A stretch of DNA of 64,000 bases from the NCBI GenBank assembly GCA_047619685.1, contig JBLHLC010000009.1, positions 54,840 to 118,839 on the forward strand, in the 5' to 3' direction. Source of the stretch: JABDJZ01 sp047619685. Its GTDB lineage: Bacteria > Bacteroidota > Rhodothermia > Rhodothermales > UBA10348. The translations under genes and the position numbers were made by a program. Positions 42,401 through 49,959 of this stretch are shown in pieces (position 1 is the first letter of the stretch; every line of letters begins with the position of its first letter). Below the pieces are notes generated by a model. The model saw nothing but the letters and a program-made list of their open reading frames with translations. It ran no database searches and had not been told where the DNA came from.

Positions 42401-43160
42401 TTGGGGGGCCGACCGCCACCGAAGCCATCGGCGCATTGTCCAGCAGGACTCGCTCGGCCCGCAGGCTGGCACCACTTCGCATCCAGACCCGAGCATCGGA
42501 GTCACGCGGACCGAATGGGGTTCTCCCGTTGAACCGGTTGTTGGCGCGCCCGTCCCACAGTCCGCGAAAACCAAAAATGGCGTTGACCACACTGGGGGCG
42601 TTCCTGAATGCCACCTGCCGGGTGTTGAGGCCGTTTACGTTGAATATCGGGTCCGGCACGACCTGGGTATCGTCCTCGCCTGCTCCGGGAGTCGTGCCCA
42701 GGAAGACCGAATGGAATGTGCCCTGAGAGCCGACTACCTCGTTTTCGGGCTTCGCGAAAGGGAAATCACTCGCGGAAAAGGTGTAATTCGGACCGCCGAA
42801 GGAAAAGACCGGCTCCGGATCGTCCTTCCCGGCCGGACGCATCTGATTCTTGATCCGGTTGTCCGCGCCAGCAGCAAAATGACAACTTGCGCAGGTCTGC
42901 ACCCCGTCCGCCCCGAGTTGCATGTCCCAGAAGAGGGCCTTTCCGAGGCGAATGGCGGCGTCGCGATCCGACACGAAGTCGTCGAGATTCGGAGGCAGCG
43001 GGACGACCTTCCCCTGCAGCGTGTCTGGCGGAGCGCCGTTGGACGAATAACGCCAGCCGACTACTCCTACAAGGAGTACGAACAGCAGGAGGTTGGCGAG
43101 GACGGCCCGGGATATCCGGACCGGACTGCGACGGAATCGGAATCCGGAGCAATTCTCCAT
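39450..43160 (-). CDS. Multidomain di-heme MauG-like peroxidase with DUF11, beta-propeller and T9SS sorting domain
   Basis: 1236 residues. After an N-terminal hydrophobic segment (LANLLLFVLLVGVVGW, residues ~21-36) comes a cytochrome c peroxidase/MauG region (~50-600) with two c-type heme motifs, CASCH (residues 90-94) and CIDCH (near 391). A DUF11 repeat follows (~655-785; LVAYPGDVTTYTVTLTNNSL). Next is a sortilin/Vps10-like propeller (~800-1130) with TDDCGRTW, SLDGGLTW and TQDEGYSW. Last is a T9SS type A sorting domain (~1150-1236; NYPNPFNPTTSISFDLPE, FDVLGREV). It is therefore likely exported to the cell surface by the type IX system as a redox enzyme; the substrate is unknown. Confidence 0.92.
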   Translation of the reverse strand: MENCSGFRFRRSPVRISRAVLANLLLFVLLVGVVGWRYSSNGAPPDTLQGKVVPLPPNLDDFVSDRDAAIRLGKALFWDMQLGADGVQTCASCHFAAGADNRIKNQMRPAGKDDPEPVFSFGGPNYTFSASDFPFAKPENEVVGSQGTFHSVFLGTTPGAGEDDTQVVPDPIFNVNGLNTRQVAFRNAPSVVNAIFGFRGLWDGRANNRFNGRTPFGPRDSDARVWMRSGASLRAERVLLDNAPMASVAVGPPTDNVEISTIGRTWPFIGKRLLTARALGDQLVDPSDSHLGSIRQASGGLSKTYKQLVEASFESHLWSDLVVRSEDFKGTTYAFTQSEENFSFFAGVSIMLYISTQVSDQSPYDEFVNGNTYALDAREQRGLDVFLNEGRCIDCHAGPDFTNAGLSLQDADQADALVNTFRRRDGQVALYDRGFFNIGLRLAGDDHGLGRDDDFGNDLSFAEQFAGGPDLDNLDVNPATFDEPLYGALNPVAVEAAIKTPGLRNIALTAPYMRNGGMATLRQVVDFFDRGGDFVNENADELHPSVLPLYLSEYDKEALVAFMLTLTDERVRLQQAPFDHPQLFVPNGHEGDETQVWDDGTGKATTDFIEIPAVGRYGFSSLPDVLTPFEEQLGVTHFDGGTTSPSWTVVDLAIGKENTPNLVAYPGDVTTYTVTLTNNSLTVAARGIEITDDLPEDFSLGQAVFGVPVNVMNTHGVYRYDAGTHTITVTDIDLAPGAVMTLMYDVAVVTPFEGAYINTATVTYPPDPDLTNNTVSYPLDVLQPIKFPAQSAVQALVACRNEAGDFHVIAGQMNGPILRSVPDGYFLGGRRWSASVSGLPGQASVLGGPPNVVVNDLIVVPNPTAGQADAVFAAVWGYAGLYRTDDCGRTWAAVDFPGMAQHDDPFKIVYAITRGPGGPAGSILYASADRGRVFRSLDGGLTWDMTMSLPGGSADTPWALAADPNNEGVLYAGTFGNGLYRSGDYGELWERTGNNGIPGDGAMHIFDLEFDPEKMPHTLWAATAGGVFFTQDEGYSWAEKSDGLEIRGNNGVTFVTKESRDIAFATPNDGSSLFDYSLFTAVWGAGIFKMEGDRFYNNGWDPVLLRNMDTSALLVHNGQLFVGTNGQGMHEIPIAASATANEHESPELPDGFALGQNYPNPFNPTTSISFDLPEATAVRLSVFDVLGREVAVLVDSKLAGGNHAVTFDAAGLQSGMYIYRLETAGHVLTSSMILMK

Positions 43161-43276
43161 GATAGTATTCGCTGGTGCTCGACCGGGCCACCCGGAGGGC
43201 GGTTGGATTTTGCAGCCGGACAGAGATCAACGGGCACCGCGGGGCGCGCGAGGGGTCCAGGCCGGGGGGCCTGACG

Positions 43277-43295
43277 TCCGTATTAGGAGTACGGA
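43277..43295. repeat. Inverted repeat upstream of the cytochrome fusion gene
   Basis: TCCGTA (43277-43282) and TACGGA (43290-43295) flank TTAGGAG; with one bulged A the pairing extends by three bases on each side. It lies 117 bp upstream of the minus-strand start at 43160. The rest of the 43161-43479 gap holds nothing I can name. Confidence 0.35.
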
Positions 43296-43479
43296 ACGTT
43301 TGGCGTTTTTAGGGCAGGCTATTCTGGATGCGCCCGCTCGCGCAACCTTCACAAAACAGTATTTAAGGTTTTAGGCCCCCTGCCCGCTACACGCCATCGT
43401 TCTGTGCTGAATCGGGTTAGGCGACGACTCACGACGGACGACAGCCGGCCAGGCCGGTCTCTAAACTCATCCGCAGCCG

Positions 43480-43495
43480 ATAGTCTATAGACTAT
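43480..43495. promoter_or_regulatory. Perfect 16-bp palindrome overlapping a start codon
   Basis: ATAGTCTATAGACTAT is a perfect palindrome. Its last two bases are the first two bases of the ATG at 43494. Such a position suits a repressor operator or a structure that blocks initiation. Confidence 0.45.
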
Positions 43496-44230
43496 GGTCA
43501 TGAAACGAACCTTCCGCATTCTTCTTCCCGCCCTACTGCTGGCCCTGGTGACCGGCTGCTCGGACGGCCTCGTTTCCAATGACGCTGACCTTCTGGTAGA
43601 CCGCTCTCTGTGAGGGCTCCAACCAGGTCGCTGGGGCGGCGTCCAAGTTCCGCGGGCACGGACGAGTCGGTCGCCTCGAAGGGCGGCAATCGGGAGGCGC
43701 CTGAGGCCGAAGATGACACAGAGAGCGAAGGCTCGTACTTGATCGGCGTGCAAGCGGGCGTGGACGCTTTCGCCGGGATGGAGCGATACGCCACTTCCTC
43801 CGCGATGAAGCCGAAGCGCGTCTTCAGACACGGATTCAACGGCTTTTCAGCCGAAACCGACAACATGATCGGGAAAGAGCTCAGTGCGTGGAAGAGAGCC
43901 CTGAATGCGGATCCGGACATCCGGTGGTACGAAGAGAACACCAGGTTGCATGAGCAGTCCGAAGGCGCCAAGAACATGCACAAGGGACAATGGGTGCCGG
44001 GGAGTCTGAGAAAGGTCGGAGGGGATGTGAGTTCCGCCCAAAGCGGGGATGGCGCGGGCACCATCGACGTCGATATCTACATCATCGACTCGGGCGTCGA
44101 TCATCCGGACGTGAACGTGGTCGAGCGAATCGACTTCACCCTGGACGGTACTGACCTCACGCCGTTCAAGGTGCTCGAGCGGTACTCCCTCCTGGAGCGC
44201 TATGCTCTCGTAGAGCGTTATCTTCCTTGA
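43494..44230 (+). pseudogene. Subtilisin-like (S8) peptidase remnant: frameshifted lipoprotein signal, truncated catalytic domain, LERY repeats
   Basis: ATG 43494/43500 starts a lipoprotein signal (MKRTFRILLPALLLALVTGC) that stops at TGA 43611-43613. The body lies in another frame from about 43595: an I9-like prodomain (SYLIGVQAGVDAFAGMERY, RVFRHGFNGFSAETD), then the start of an S8 domain with IDVDIYIIDSGVDHPDV carrying the catalytic Asp. The His and Ser blocks are absent. The protein ends with LERYSLLERYALVERYLP, three copies of an (L/V)ERY motif that is also seen as MERYA in the prodomain. It is probably a decayed or inhibitor-only relative; the Asp block alone cannot be catalytic. Confidence 0.7.
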
Positions 44231-44264
44231 GCGGCTGCGCCGCGGATCGTAGTATCTTGCAGCC

Positions 44265-45338
44265 ATGGAGGAGCCCATCAACATCCAGGAATTTGAAACC
44301 GCCGCGCGCTCCGTCCTGGAGCCCATGGTGTTTGATTATTACGCTGGCGGGTCGGAAGACGAGCATACCCTCCGCGAGAACGCGTTGGCCTGGTCCAACT
44401 ATCGACTCGTTCCGCGTGCCTTCCGGGATGTCCGCGCAGTGGATTCCGGCACGAAGGTCCTTGGCCAGGAATTGGCCTTCCCGGTTTTGACCGCCCCGTG
44501 CGCGTTCAACAAACTGGCCCACCCCGACGGGGAAATTGCCGTGGCGCGCGCCGCCGAACAAGCTGGCATTGTCCAGATTCTGAGCACAGCCTCCACGACT
44601 TCCCTGGAGGATGTCGCCGAAGCCGTCCCGGGCGGGAATCGCTGGTTCCAGCTCTACTGTTACAAAGACCGCGAGATCACACGCTCGTTGGTGCACCGCG
44701 CAGAAGCCGCCGGTTACCAGGCGCTCTGTCTGACGGTGGACGTTGCGGTAGCCGGAACAAGGGAGCGCGACGTCCGCAACCAGTTCCACCTGCCCGGGGA
44801 CATCCGGTGGGCGAACCTGGATCACCTCATGGGAACGGCGCCCGACGGATCAGCGCTGACGGCATACATCAGCGACCAGTGGGAGCGAAACCTGTCGTGG
44901 GACACGATAGCGTGGTTGCAGTCGGAGACCAACCTGCCGATCCTGGTCAAAGGAATTATGGCACCTGAGGACGCGGCGGAGGCCATGGAGCATGGCATCG
45001 CCGGCGTGGTGGTCTCCAACCACGGAGGCCGCCAACTGGACGGCGCCGCATCAACCTGCGAAGTCTTGGCGGACGTGGCTACCGCCGTGGACGGCCGTGG
45101 CGTGGTGGTAGTGGACGGGGGCATCCGCCGCGGAACGCACATTCTCAAGGCCCTGGCGCTTGGAGCCGACGCCGTACTCATCGGCCGCCCGTATCTCTGG
45201 GGCTTGGCCCACAGCGGACGGGCCGGTGTGGAGGCCGTGCTCGAACTGCTTCGAGCCGAACTCGTCAGCGCGATGGCCCTTTGCGGGTGCACAAGGATCC
45301 AGGAATGCAGGTCAGTTCGGCTGCTCGGAACCTCCTGA
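44265..45338 (+). CDS. FMN-dependent alpha-hydroxy-acid oxidase/dehydrogenase
   Basis: This 357-residue cytosolic TIM-barrel enzyme begins MEEPINIQEFETAARSVLE. It contains FDYYAGGSEDE, FPVLTAPCAFNKLAHPDGE, QLYCYKDR, an FMN-phosphate region LTVDVAVAGTRERD, the active-site Lys in LPILVKGI, the catalytic His in VVVSNHGGRQLDG and VVVDGGIRRGTHILKALALGADAVLIGRPY. These match glycolate/lactate/mandelate oxidases. It oxidises a 2-hydroxy acid to the 2-oxo acid, and lies near amino-acid enzymes. It is convergent with the DinB gene. Confidence 0.93.
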   Translation: MEEPINIQEFETAARSVLEPMVFDYYAGGSEDEHTLRENALAWSNYRLVPRAFRDVRAVDSGTKVLGQELAFPVLTAPCAFNKLAHPDGEIAVARAAEQAGIVQILSTASTTSLEDVAEAVPGGNRWFQLYCYKDREITRSLVHRAEAAGYQALCLTVDVAVAGTRERDVRNQFHLPGDIRWANLDHLMGTAPDGSALTAYISDQWERNLSWDTIAWLQSETNLPILVKGIMAPEDAAEAMEHGIAGVVVSNHGGRQLDGAASTCEVLADVATAVDGRGVVVVDGGIRRGTHILKALALGADAVLIGRPYLWGLAHSGRAGVEAVLELLRAELVSAMALCGCTRIQECRSVRLLGTS

Positions 45339-45351
45339 ACGCCGCGCCCGC

Positions 45352-45825
45352 TTAGCTACTCCACGGTGGCACAACCCCGTTTACGCGGGCATAGCCCACG
45401 GCCTGTCCAAGGTGCTCATGAAGGTGGGTGCTGGTGAACATGAGGTACCCGAGGCCGGTCCCAGGCGTGCCGAACATGTTCACGTCGGCATTCAACTGCT
45501 CGTCCGAGACTCCTTTGACGCAGGCCTTCAAGTGTTGGAACGATGCCGCCAGTATCGCAATCGCCTCCTCCCTCCCGGTCTGCGCTTCGAATTCCACGAC
45601 ACTGCTGTAGTCCGCTGTGAATCCAGTCTCGGCGGGGACCTCACAACCCACCTGGGTCATCATCCAGTAGTTGGTGCCGGCCACGTGCCGCATCACTTCC
45701 TCGACTGACCGAACGCCCGCGCCCGGACGCCAGGTGTACTGCTCGGCAGAGAAGACTTCGGCCAGCCCATTCATTTTTCCCTCCGCCACTTCAAAGGACG
45801 AAACGGCCTCGTCGCGGAAATCCAT
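45352..45825 (-). CDS. DinB-like four-helix protein
   Basis: This 157-residue protein has a DinB/YfiT fold pattern: an N-terminal amphipathic helix, EEVMRHVAGTNYWMM with the first metal-site His, a central helix with DEQLNADV, and HLHEHLGQAVGYAR near the end with His residues of the usual three-His site. DinB-family proteins are often bacillithiol/mycothiol-dependent transferases or unknown metal-binding proteins. The substrate is not readable here. Confidence 0.85.
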   Translation of the reverse strand: MDFRDEAVSSFEVAEGKMNGLAEVFSAEQYTWRPGAGVRSVEEVMRHVAGTNYWMMTQVGCEVPAETGFTADYSSVVEFEAQTGREEAIAILAASFQHLKACVKGVSDEQLNADVNMFGTPGTGLGYLMFTSTHLHEHLGQAVGYARVNGVVPPWSS

Positions 45826-45937
45826 CTGGCCAAAGGCGGGGCCTCAGATGAGTAAGCTGGCAACGAGGGTTCAGGCAATTCTCATGGTATGTCGGTCTGG
45901 TAGAGTCGAAATAAAGTTAGATTCTCGCAGACAATCT

Positions 45938-47176
45938 ATGAGCATGCACATGAATCGTCGCGATTTTGTAGGCACGGGACTGGCCGCCTCGATTGGAGCA
46001 GCGGCACCGAAGTGGATGGGCAAAACGGGGATCAACGTGACTTCAGAAGACTTTCGCTCTCAGTTTCGGCGTGGCGGGTCGCGGACCTATCTCAACGCCG
46101 CCGGGATGATGCCTTTGGGAGATTTCTCCAGAGCGGGGCTGAAAAGGTTCATGGAATATCAGGCGGGATCCGAGGACCAACTGGAATACACCCGTGAGGT
46201 GCGCTCGGGAGTCCGCGAACTGTTCGCGGGGCTGGTCGGAGCCGCCGAGACAGAAATCGGCTTGGTCCATTGCACCAAAGCCGGCGAGCAGATCGCCCTG
46301 GACGGACTGGCTCACGAGTTTGCACGCGGCCGGGGAATTCTCACGAATGACCTGCATTTCGCGGGTTCGCTTAACAACCTCATGGGGATGAAGCGAACTG
46401 GCGTGAACGTCAAGGTAGTCCGGTCTCAGGATTGGGCCGTCCCGGCGGACCTGCTCATCGAAGCCATGGACTCCTCCACGGCCCTCGTGGCCGTCAGCCT
46501 TGTGTCCAACATAAACGGACACGTCGAGGACATCCGCAGGATTACCGACGCCGCTCACGCCCACGGAGCCCTTGTCTACGCAGACATCATCCAGGCCGCA
46601 GGCATTGTCCCGCTGGACCTGTCGGAGTCCGGCATTGATGTGGCGGCCTGCAGTTGTTACAAGTGGCTGTATGGGGTCCACGGGACCGGGTTTGTCTACG
46701 TCCGGAAGGACATTCAAGGCGCCCGACTCCGAGACAAACTCTTCCCCGGACAAGCCAGGCACAACTACCAGCCCTGGATTTCTTCGCCGGACAGTGCCGC
46801 GGATGCCCTCCTCTATCAGGCTCCGACTGACGCGACTCGCTACCAGCCAGGACACCCCTCCTACCTGGGGTACTGCGCTAGCTATGAGGGCATGAAGAAA
46901 CTGCTCGAGGTGGGCGTGGAGGCTGCCCAGGCCCATTCCGCCCGGCTCGGCCAGCGGCTCCGAGACAACCTGGACGCGGACCGGTACCGGTGTATTTCGC
47001 CCACCGCATCGCACATCTCCACCTTCATCCTGGACAATCCCGCCGCGGCCCGAAAGGCCGTCTCAGAGGCGAATGTCGTGACGTCGTTGTCCGGAAGTCG
47101 GCTTCGCGTGTCGACGGCACTCTTCAATACAGACGAAGACGTGGACCAGCTGGCCGACGTGCTTCGAACCGCCTGA
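45938..47176 (+). CDS. Tat-exported class V aminotransferase-fold PLP enzyme
   Basis: About 412 residues. ATG 45938 gives MSMHMNRRDFVGTGLAASIG, a twin-arginine signal (RRDFVG). Class V motifs follow: LNAAGMMPLGD, CTKAGEQIALDGLA, LVSNINGHVEDI, LVYADIIQAAG (Asp that contacts PLP) and the Schiff-base Lys in CSCYKWLYGVHG. A PLP enzyme routed through Tat as a folded holoenzyme is unusual but known in Bacteroidota. It may be a cysteine-desulfurase/isopenicillin-N-epimerase-like enzyme; the substrate is unknown. A paralogue without an obvious signal is at 56361-57536. Confidence 0.88.
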   Translation: MSMHMNRRDFVGTGLAASIGAAAPKWMGKTGINVTSEDFRSQFRRGGSRTYLNAAGMMPLGDFSRAGLKRFMEYQAGSEDQLEYTREVRSGVRELFAGLVGAAETEIGLVHCTKAGEQIALDGLAHEFARGRGILTNDLHFAGSLNNLMGMKRTGVNVKVVRSQDWAVPADLLIEAMDSSTALVAVSLVSNINGHVEDIRRITDAAHAHGALVYADIIQAAGIVPLDLSESGIDVAACSCYKWLYGVHGTGFVYVRKDIQGARLRDKLFPGQARHNYQPWISSPDSAADALLYQAPTDATRYQPGHPSYLGYCASYEGMKKLLEVGVEAAQAHSARLGQRLRDNLDADRYRCISPTASHISTFILDNPAAARKAVSEANVVTSLSGSRLRVSTALFNTDEDVDQLADVLRTA

Positions 47177-47201
47177 GACCGGGCGCTCGGTGAGCCAGTG
47201 C

Positions 47202-47618
47202 TCAGACCCAAAGCGCCAGAATGGCTCCCATAATCAGGAGTCCGACCAGGCTGGCGGCGGTGTCCAGAAGCCAGTGACCGACTTCCTTGCCTGCAAAACC
47301 CACCTCGTTCCACTGCGCGGTGACCACGAAACCAAGCCACACCCAGAAACCTCCCTGCAGGCCGGCCCACAGACCGACTTCGCCCGTAGCAGAGGCAAAC
47401 GCCAGCAACGTGTGAGCCAGGACGTACGCCGTCAAGATGGACATGACCAGGGTTACACCGTAGGTCTTGAGGGGATTGATTTCAGCCTGAACCTCCTCGG
47501 CCGTCTTGCCCTGGAAGGCCAGCCATTTCTTTCCGAAAAGAGGACCGTACCAAACGGCGCCGACGACCATGGGGATGAGACCGGCGACGAGGACTGCCAG
47601 CAGGTTGGGCTCTTGCAT
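47202..47618 (-). CDS. DUF1761 family membrane protein
   Basis: This 138-residue protein starts at ATG 47618 (MQEPNLLAVLVAGL). It has four helices and the DUF1761-like pattern GAVWYGPLFGKKWL near residue 20, then VTLVMSILTAYVLAHTLLAFA and the GWLLD-like region HWLLDTAASLVGLLIMGAI. The function of this family is unknown. It is convergent with the aminotransferase gene. Confidence 0.8.
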   Translation of the reverse strand: MQEPNLLAVLVAGLIPMVVGAVWYGPLFGKKWLAFQGKTAEEVQAEINPLKTYGVTLVMSILTAYVLAHTLLAFASATGEVGLWAGLQGGFWVWLGFVVTAQWNEVGFAGKEVGHWLLDTAASLVGLLIMGAILALWV

Positions 47619-47811
47619 CTGACGACTGTGTTTGTGTGAAGGGATCGCTAGGTTACGCAACCGATTGAATTGGGGGCAAGCACCTTGGCCTTGGCTGTTG
47701 CGTTTTTTGCTCGTTCGGGGTATTCACTGGTGGATTCCCCCGGGGTTATTTGGGGGCCCCTCTGTCCCACTCGGCCGGGCCACTTCCCAACCGCCGCCTC
47801 TCTAAATTTGA

Positions 47812-48993
47812 TTGGAAACAAAGCAAAGCAAGGTGATACCGGATATCCTCATCATTGGCGGCGGCGTGTTTGGCGTCACGGCAGCGCTTGAACTCAGGGC
47901 GCGCGGCTACTCGGTCAGCCTGGTCGATCCTGGCCCTCTGCCTCATCCCCTCGCTGCGTCCACGGACATCAGCAAAGTGGTTCGGATGGAGTACGGCCCG
48001 GATGTTCAGTACATGGCGATGGTGGAAGAGTCCATTTCAGGTTTTCTCGGCTGGAACGAGGCGATCGGCGATGAAGTCTACCACAACACCGGCGTCACCA
48101 TGTTCATACAGAACCCTATGGCGGCAGGCGGTTATGAATTCGAAAGCTTTCAGGCCTTGATCAAGCGCGGGCACCGTCCGGAGCGGGTTGCCGGGCGCGC
48201 ATTGCAGGAGCGATTCCCCGCTTGGTCCGAGTCGTACGTGGACGGATTTTTTAATCCCGAGGGTGGGTACGTGGAGAGCGGCCGGTTGATGTCCGGCCTG
48301 GTCAGACTGGCCGAGGCCCAGGGAGTCTCGCTGATCAGGGGCACGGCAGAGCAGGTTTCGGGCGGACAGGTGACCCTGTCCGACGGCCGCGTGTTCTCGT
48401 CAGGACTGACAATTGTTGCCGCCGGCGCCTGGACATCCTACCTGGTTCCCGCCGTCTCTCCCTACATGAAGTCCACCGGGCATCCAGTCTTCCACCTGAG
48501 GCCTTCGAACCCTGCTGCCTTCACAGCGCCCGATTTTTGCACGTTTACCGCCGACGTCTCGCGCACGGGCTGGTACGGATTCCCGTTCAACCCGCGGGAG
48601 GGCGTAGTCAAGGTGGCCAACCACGGGGTGGGCATTGCGGTCCATCCGGAGAACGACCCGCGCGAGGTCTACCCGGCCGACCACGCGGCGCTCCGAAGCT
48701 TCTTGGCGGCCACATTCCCGTCGCTGGCGGACGCTGAAGTCGTGTACACGCGCCGGTGTCTCTACAGCGACACGTTAGACGAACACCTCTGGATTGACTT
48801 TCACCCCGAGGACGACCGCCTCCTGGTTGCCGCCGGTGGCAGCGGCCACGGAATGAAGTTCGCACCGGTGCTGGGTCCGCTCATCGCCGACGCTCTCGAA
48901 CGGCGCCCGAACCCCTGGCTGGAGCGCTTCGCGTGGAGGCACCTCGCCCCCGACATGCGGGGAGAAGAACCGGCCAGGCACCACGCAAAGTAA
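47812..48993 (+). CDS. FAD-dependent oxidoreductase, DAO family (sarcosine/D-amino-acid oxidase-like)
   Basis: Up to 393 residues. It has a Rossmann ADP-binding motif IIGGGVFGVTAALELRARGY near the N-terminus, a second FAD contact ASTDISKVVRMEYG, and a late GGSGHGMKFAPVLG typical of the sarcosine/N-methyl-amino-acid oxidase branch. TTG 47812 is the listed start; GTG 47833, just ahead of the Rossmann strand, is equally plausible. It oxidises a secondary or D-amino acid in the cytosol and lies just upstream of the D-aminopeptidase gene, consistent with D-amino-acid catabolism. Confidence 0.88.
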   Translation: METKQSKVIPDILIIGGGVFGVTAALELRARGYSVSLVDPGPLPHPLAASTDISKVVRMEYGPDVQYMAMVEESISGFLGWNEAIGDEVYHNTGVTMFIQNPMAAGGYEFESFQALIKRGHRPERVAGRALQERFPAWSESYVDGFFNPEGGYVESGRLMSGLVRLAEAQGVSLIRGTAEQVSGGQVTLSDGRVFSSGLTIVAAGAWTSYLVPAVSPYMKSTGHPVFHLRPSNPAAFTAPDFCTFTADVSRTGWYGFPFNPREGVVKVANHGVGIAVHPENDPREVYPADHAALRSFLAATFPSLADAEVVYTRRCLYSDTLDEHLWIDFHPEDDRLLVAAGGSGHGMKFAPVLGPLIADALERRPNPWLERFAWRHLAPDMRGEEPARHHAK

Positions 48994-49042
48994 CCGGGCC
49001 CGACGCCACCGAATTTGCCATCCCATCATCCCGAACAATCCC

Positions 49043-49948
49043 ATGAACGGCAGCGCGAGACTTCTTACTGGCCTACTCTTTCTCATCCTTTTGGCGGGAC
49101 CTGCTTCGGCCCAGACGGGCAAGAAGATCTACATCTCCGCCGACCTGGAGGGCGTCGCAGGCGTGGTCAACGACGCGCAGTTGAGTCCCACGGGGTTCGA
49201 ATATTCGCGATTCCGCGAGTTCCTGACGTCGGAGGTCAATGCGGCCATCGAGGGCGCCCGGGCGGGCGGCGCCACGGAAATACTGGTCTCGGATTCCCAC
49301 GGCAATGGGCTCAACCTCCTGATCGAGCGCCTGCCTGAGGATGTGCTCGTTGTACGGTCCTGGCCACGGCCGCTTGCCATGATGGACGGGATCGACGAGT
49401 CATTCGACGGCGCCATTTTCCTGGGATACCATACCAGCACGCACAACATGGACGGCGTCCGGGCCCACACCATGTCCAGCGCCAACCTGACGCGCGTGAG
49501 CCTGAACGGCATGCCGGTTTCCGAGGCAGTCTGGAACGCCGCCATTGCCGGACACTTCGACGTGCCCATCATCATGATTACCGGGGACAACGCAATCGTC
49601 GCCGAGGCCAGGGAGACGCTCCCCGACATAGAAGGCGCCGTGGTCAAGCAGGCACGCGGTTTCCACTCGGCCATCACCATGACACCCGCGGCCGCGCTCA
49701 ATGTGATTCGGGACGCCGCAGAACGGGCGGTCCGCCGCATCGGGGACTTTCAGCCGTACAAATTGGGCGCGGGCCCGGTGCAGGTGGACCTGAGCCTCAA
49801 GAACTATCAGCCCATCGAGCTACTTGGCTACCTCTCCATTGTGGAGCGCATCGATTCGCATTCCGTCCGCTATATGGCCAAGGACATGACAGACGCGGCC
49901 ATGTTCATGCAGTTTGTCCTCAATTACAGCGTCTCTATTTCGCCCTGA
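49043..49948 (+). CDS. M55 family D-aminopeptidase, exported (DppA-like)
   Basis: This 301-residue protein has a signal peptide (LLTGLLFLILLAGPASAQ). M55 motifs are present: YISADLEGVAGV (zinc-ligand Asp/Glu), LVSDSHGNGLN (Asp-Ser-His), FLGYHTSTHN, and ITGDNAIVAEA. The family removes N-terminal D-amino acids from small D-peptides, such as those from peptidoglycan. The signal peptide places it in the periplasm, unlike cytosolic DppA. It is convergent with a transporter gene and near the DgcN-DgcA pair, so released D-amino acids could be imported and processed. Confidence 0.92.
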   Translation: MNGSARLLTGLLFLILLAGPASAQTGKKIYISADLEGVAGVVNDAQLSPTGFEYSRFREFLTSEVNAAIEGARAGGATEILVSDSHGNGLNLLIERLPEDVLVVRSWPRPLAMMDGIDESFDGAIFLGYHTSTHNMDGVRAHTMSSANLTRVSLNGMPVSEAVWNAAIAGHFDVPIIMITGDNAIVAEARETLPDIEGAVVKQARGFHSAITMTPAAALNVIRDAAERAVRRIGDFQPYKLGAGPVQVDLSLKNYQPIELLGYLSIVERIDSHSVRYMAKDMTDAAMFMQFVLNYSVSISP

Positions 49949-49959
49949 CCACGCCCTGG

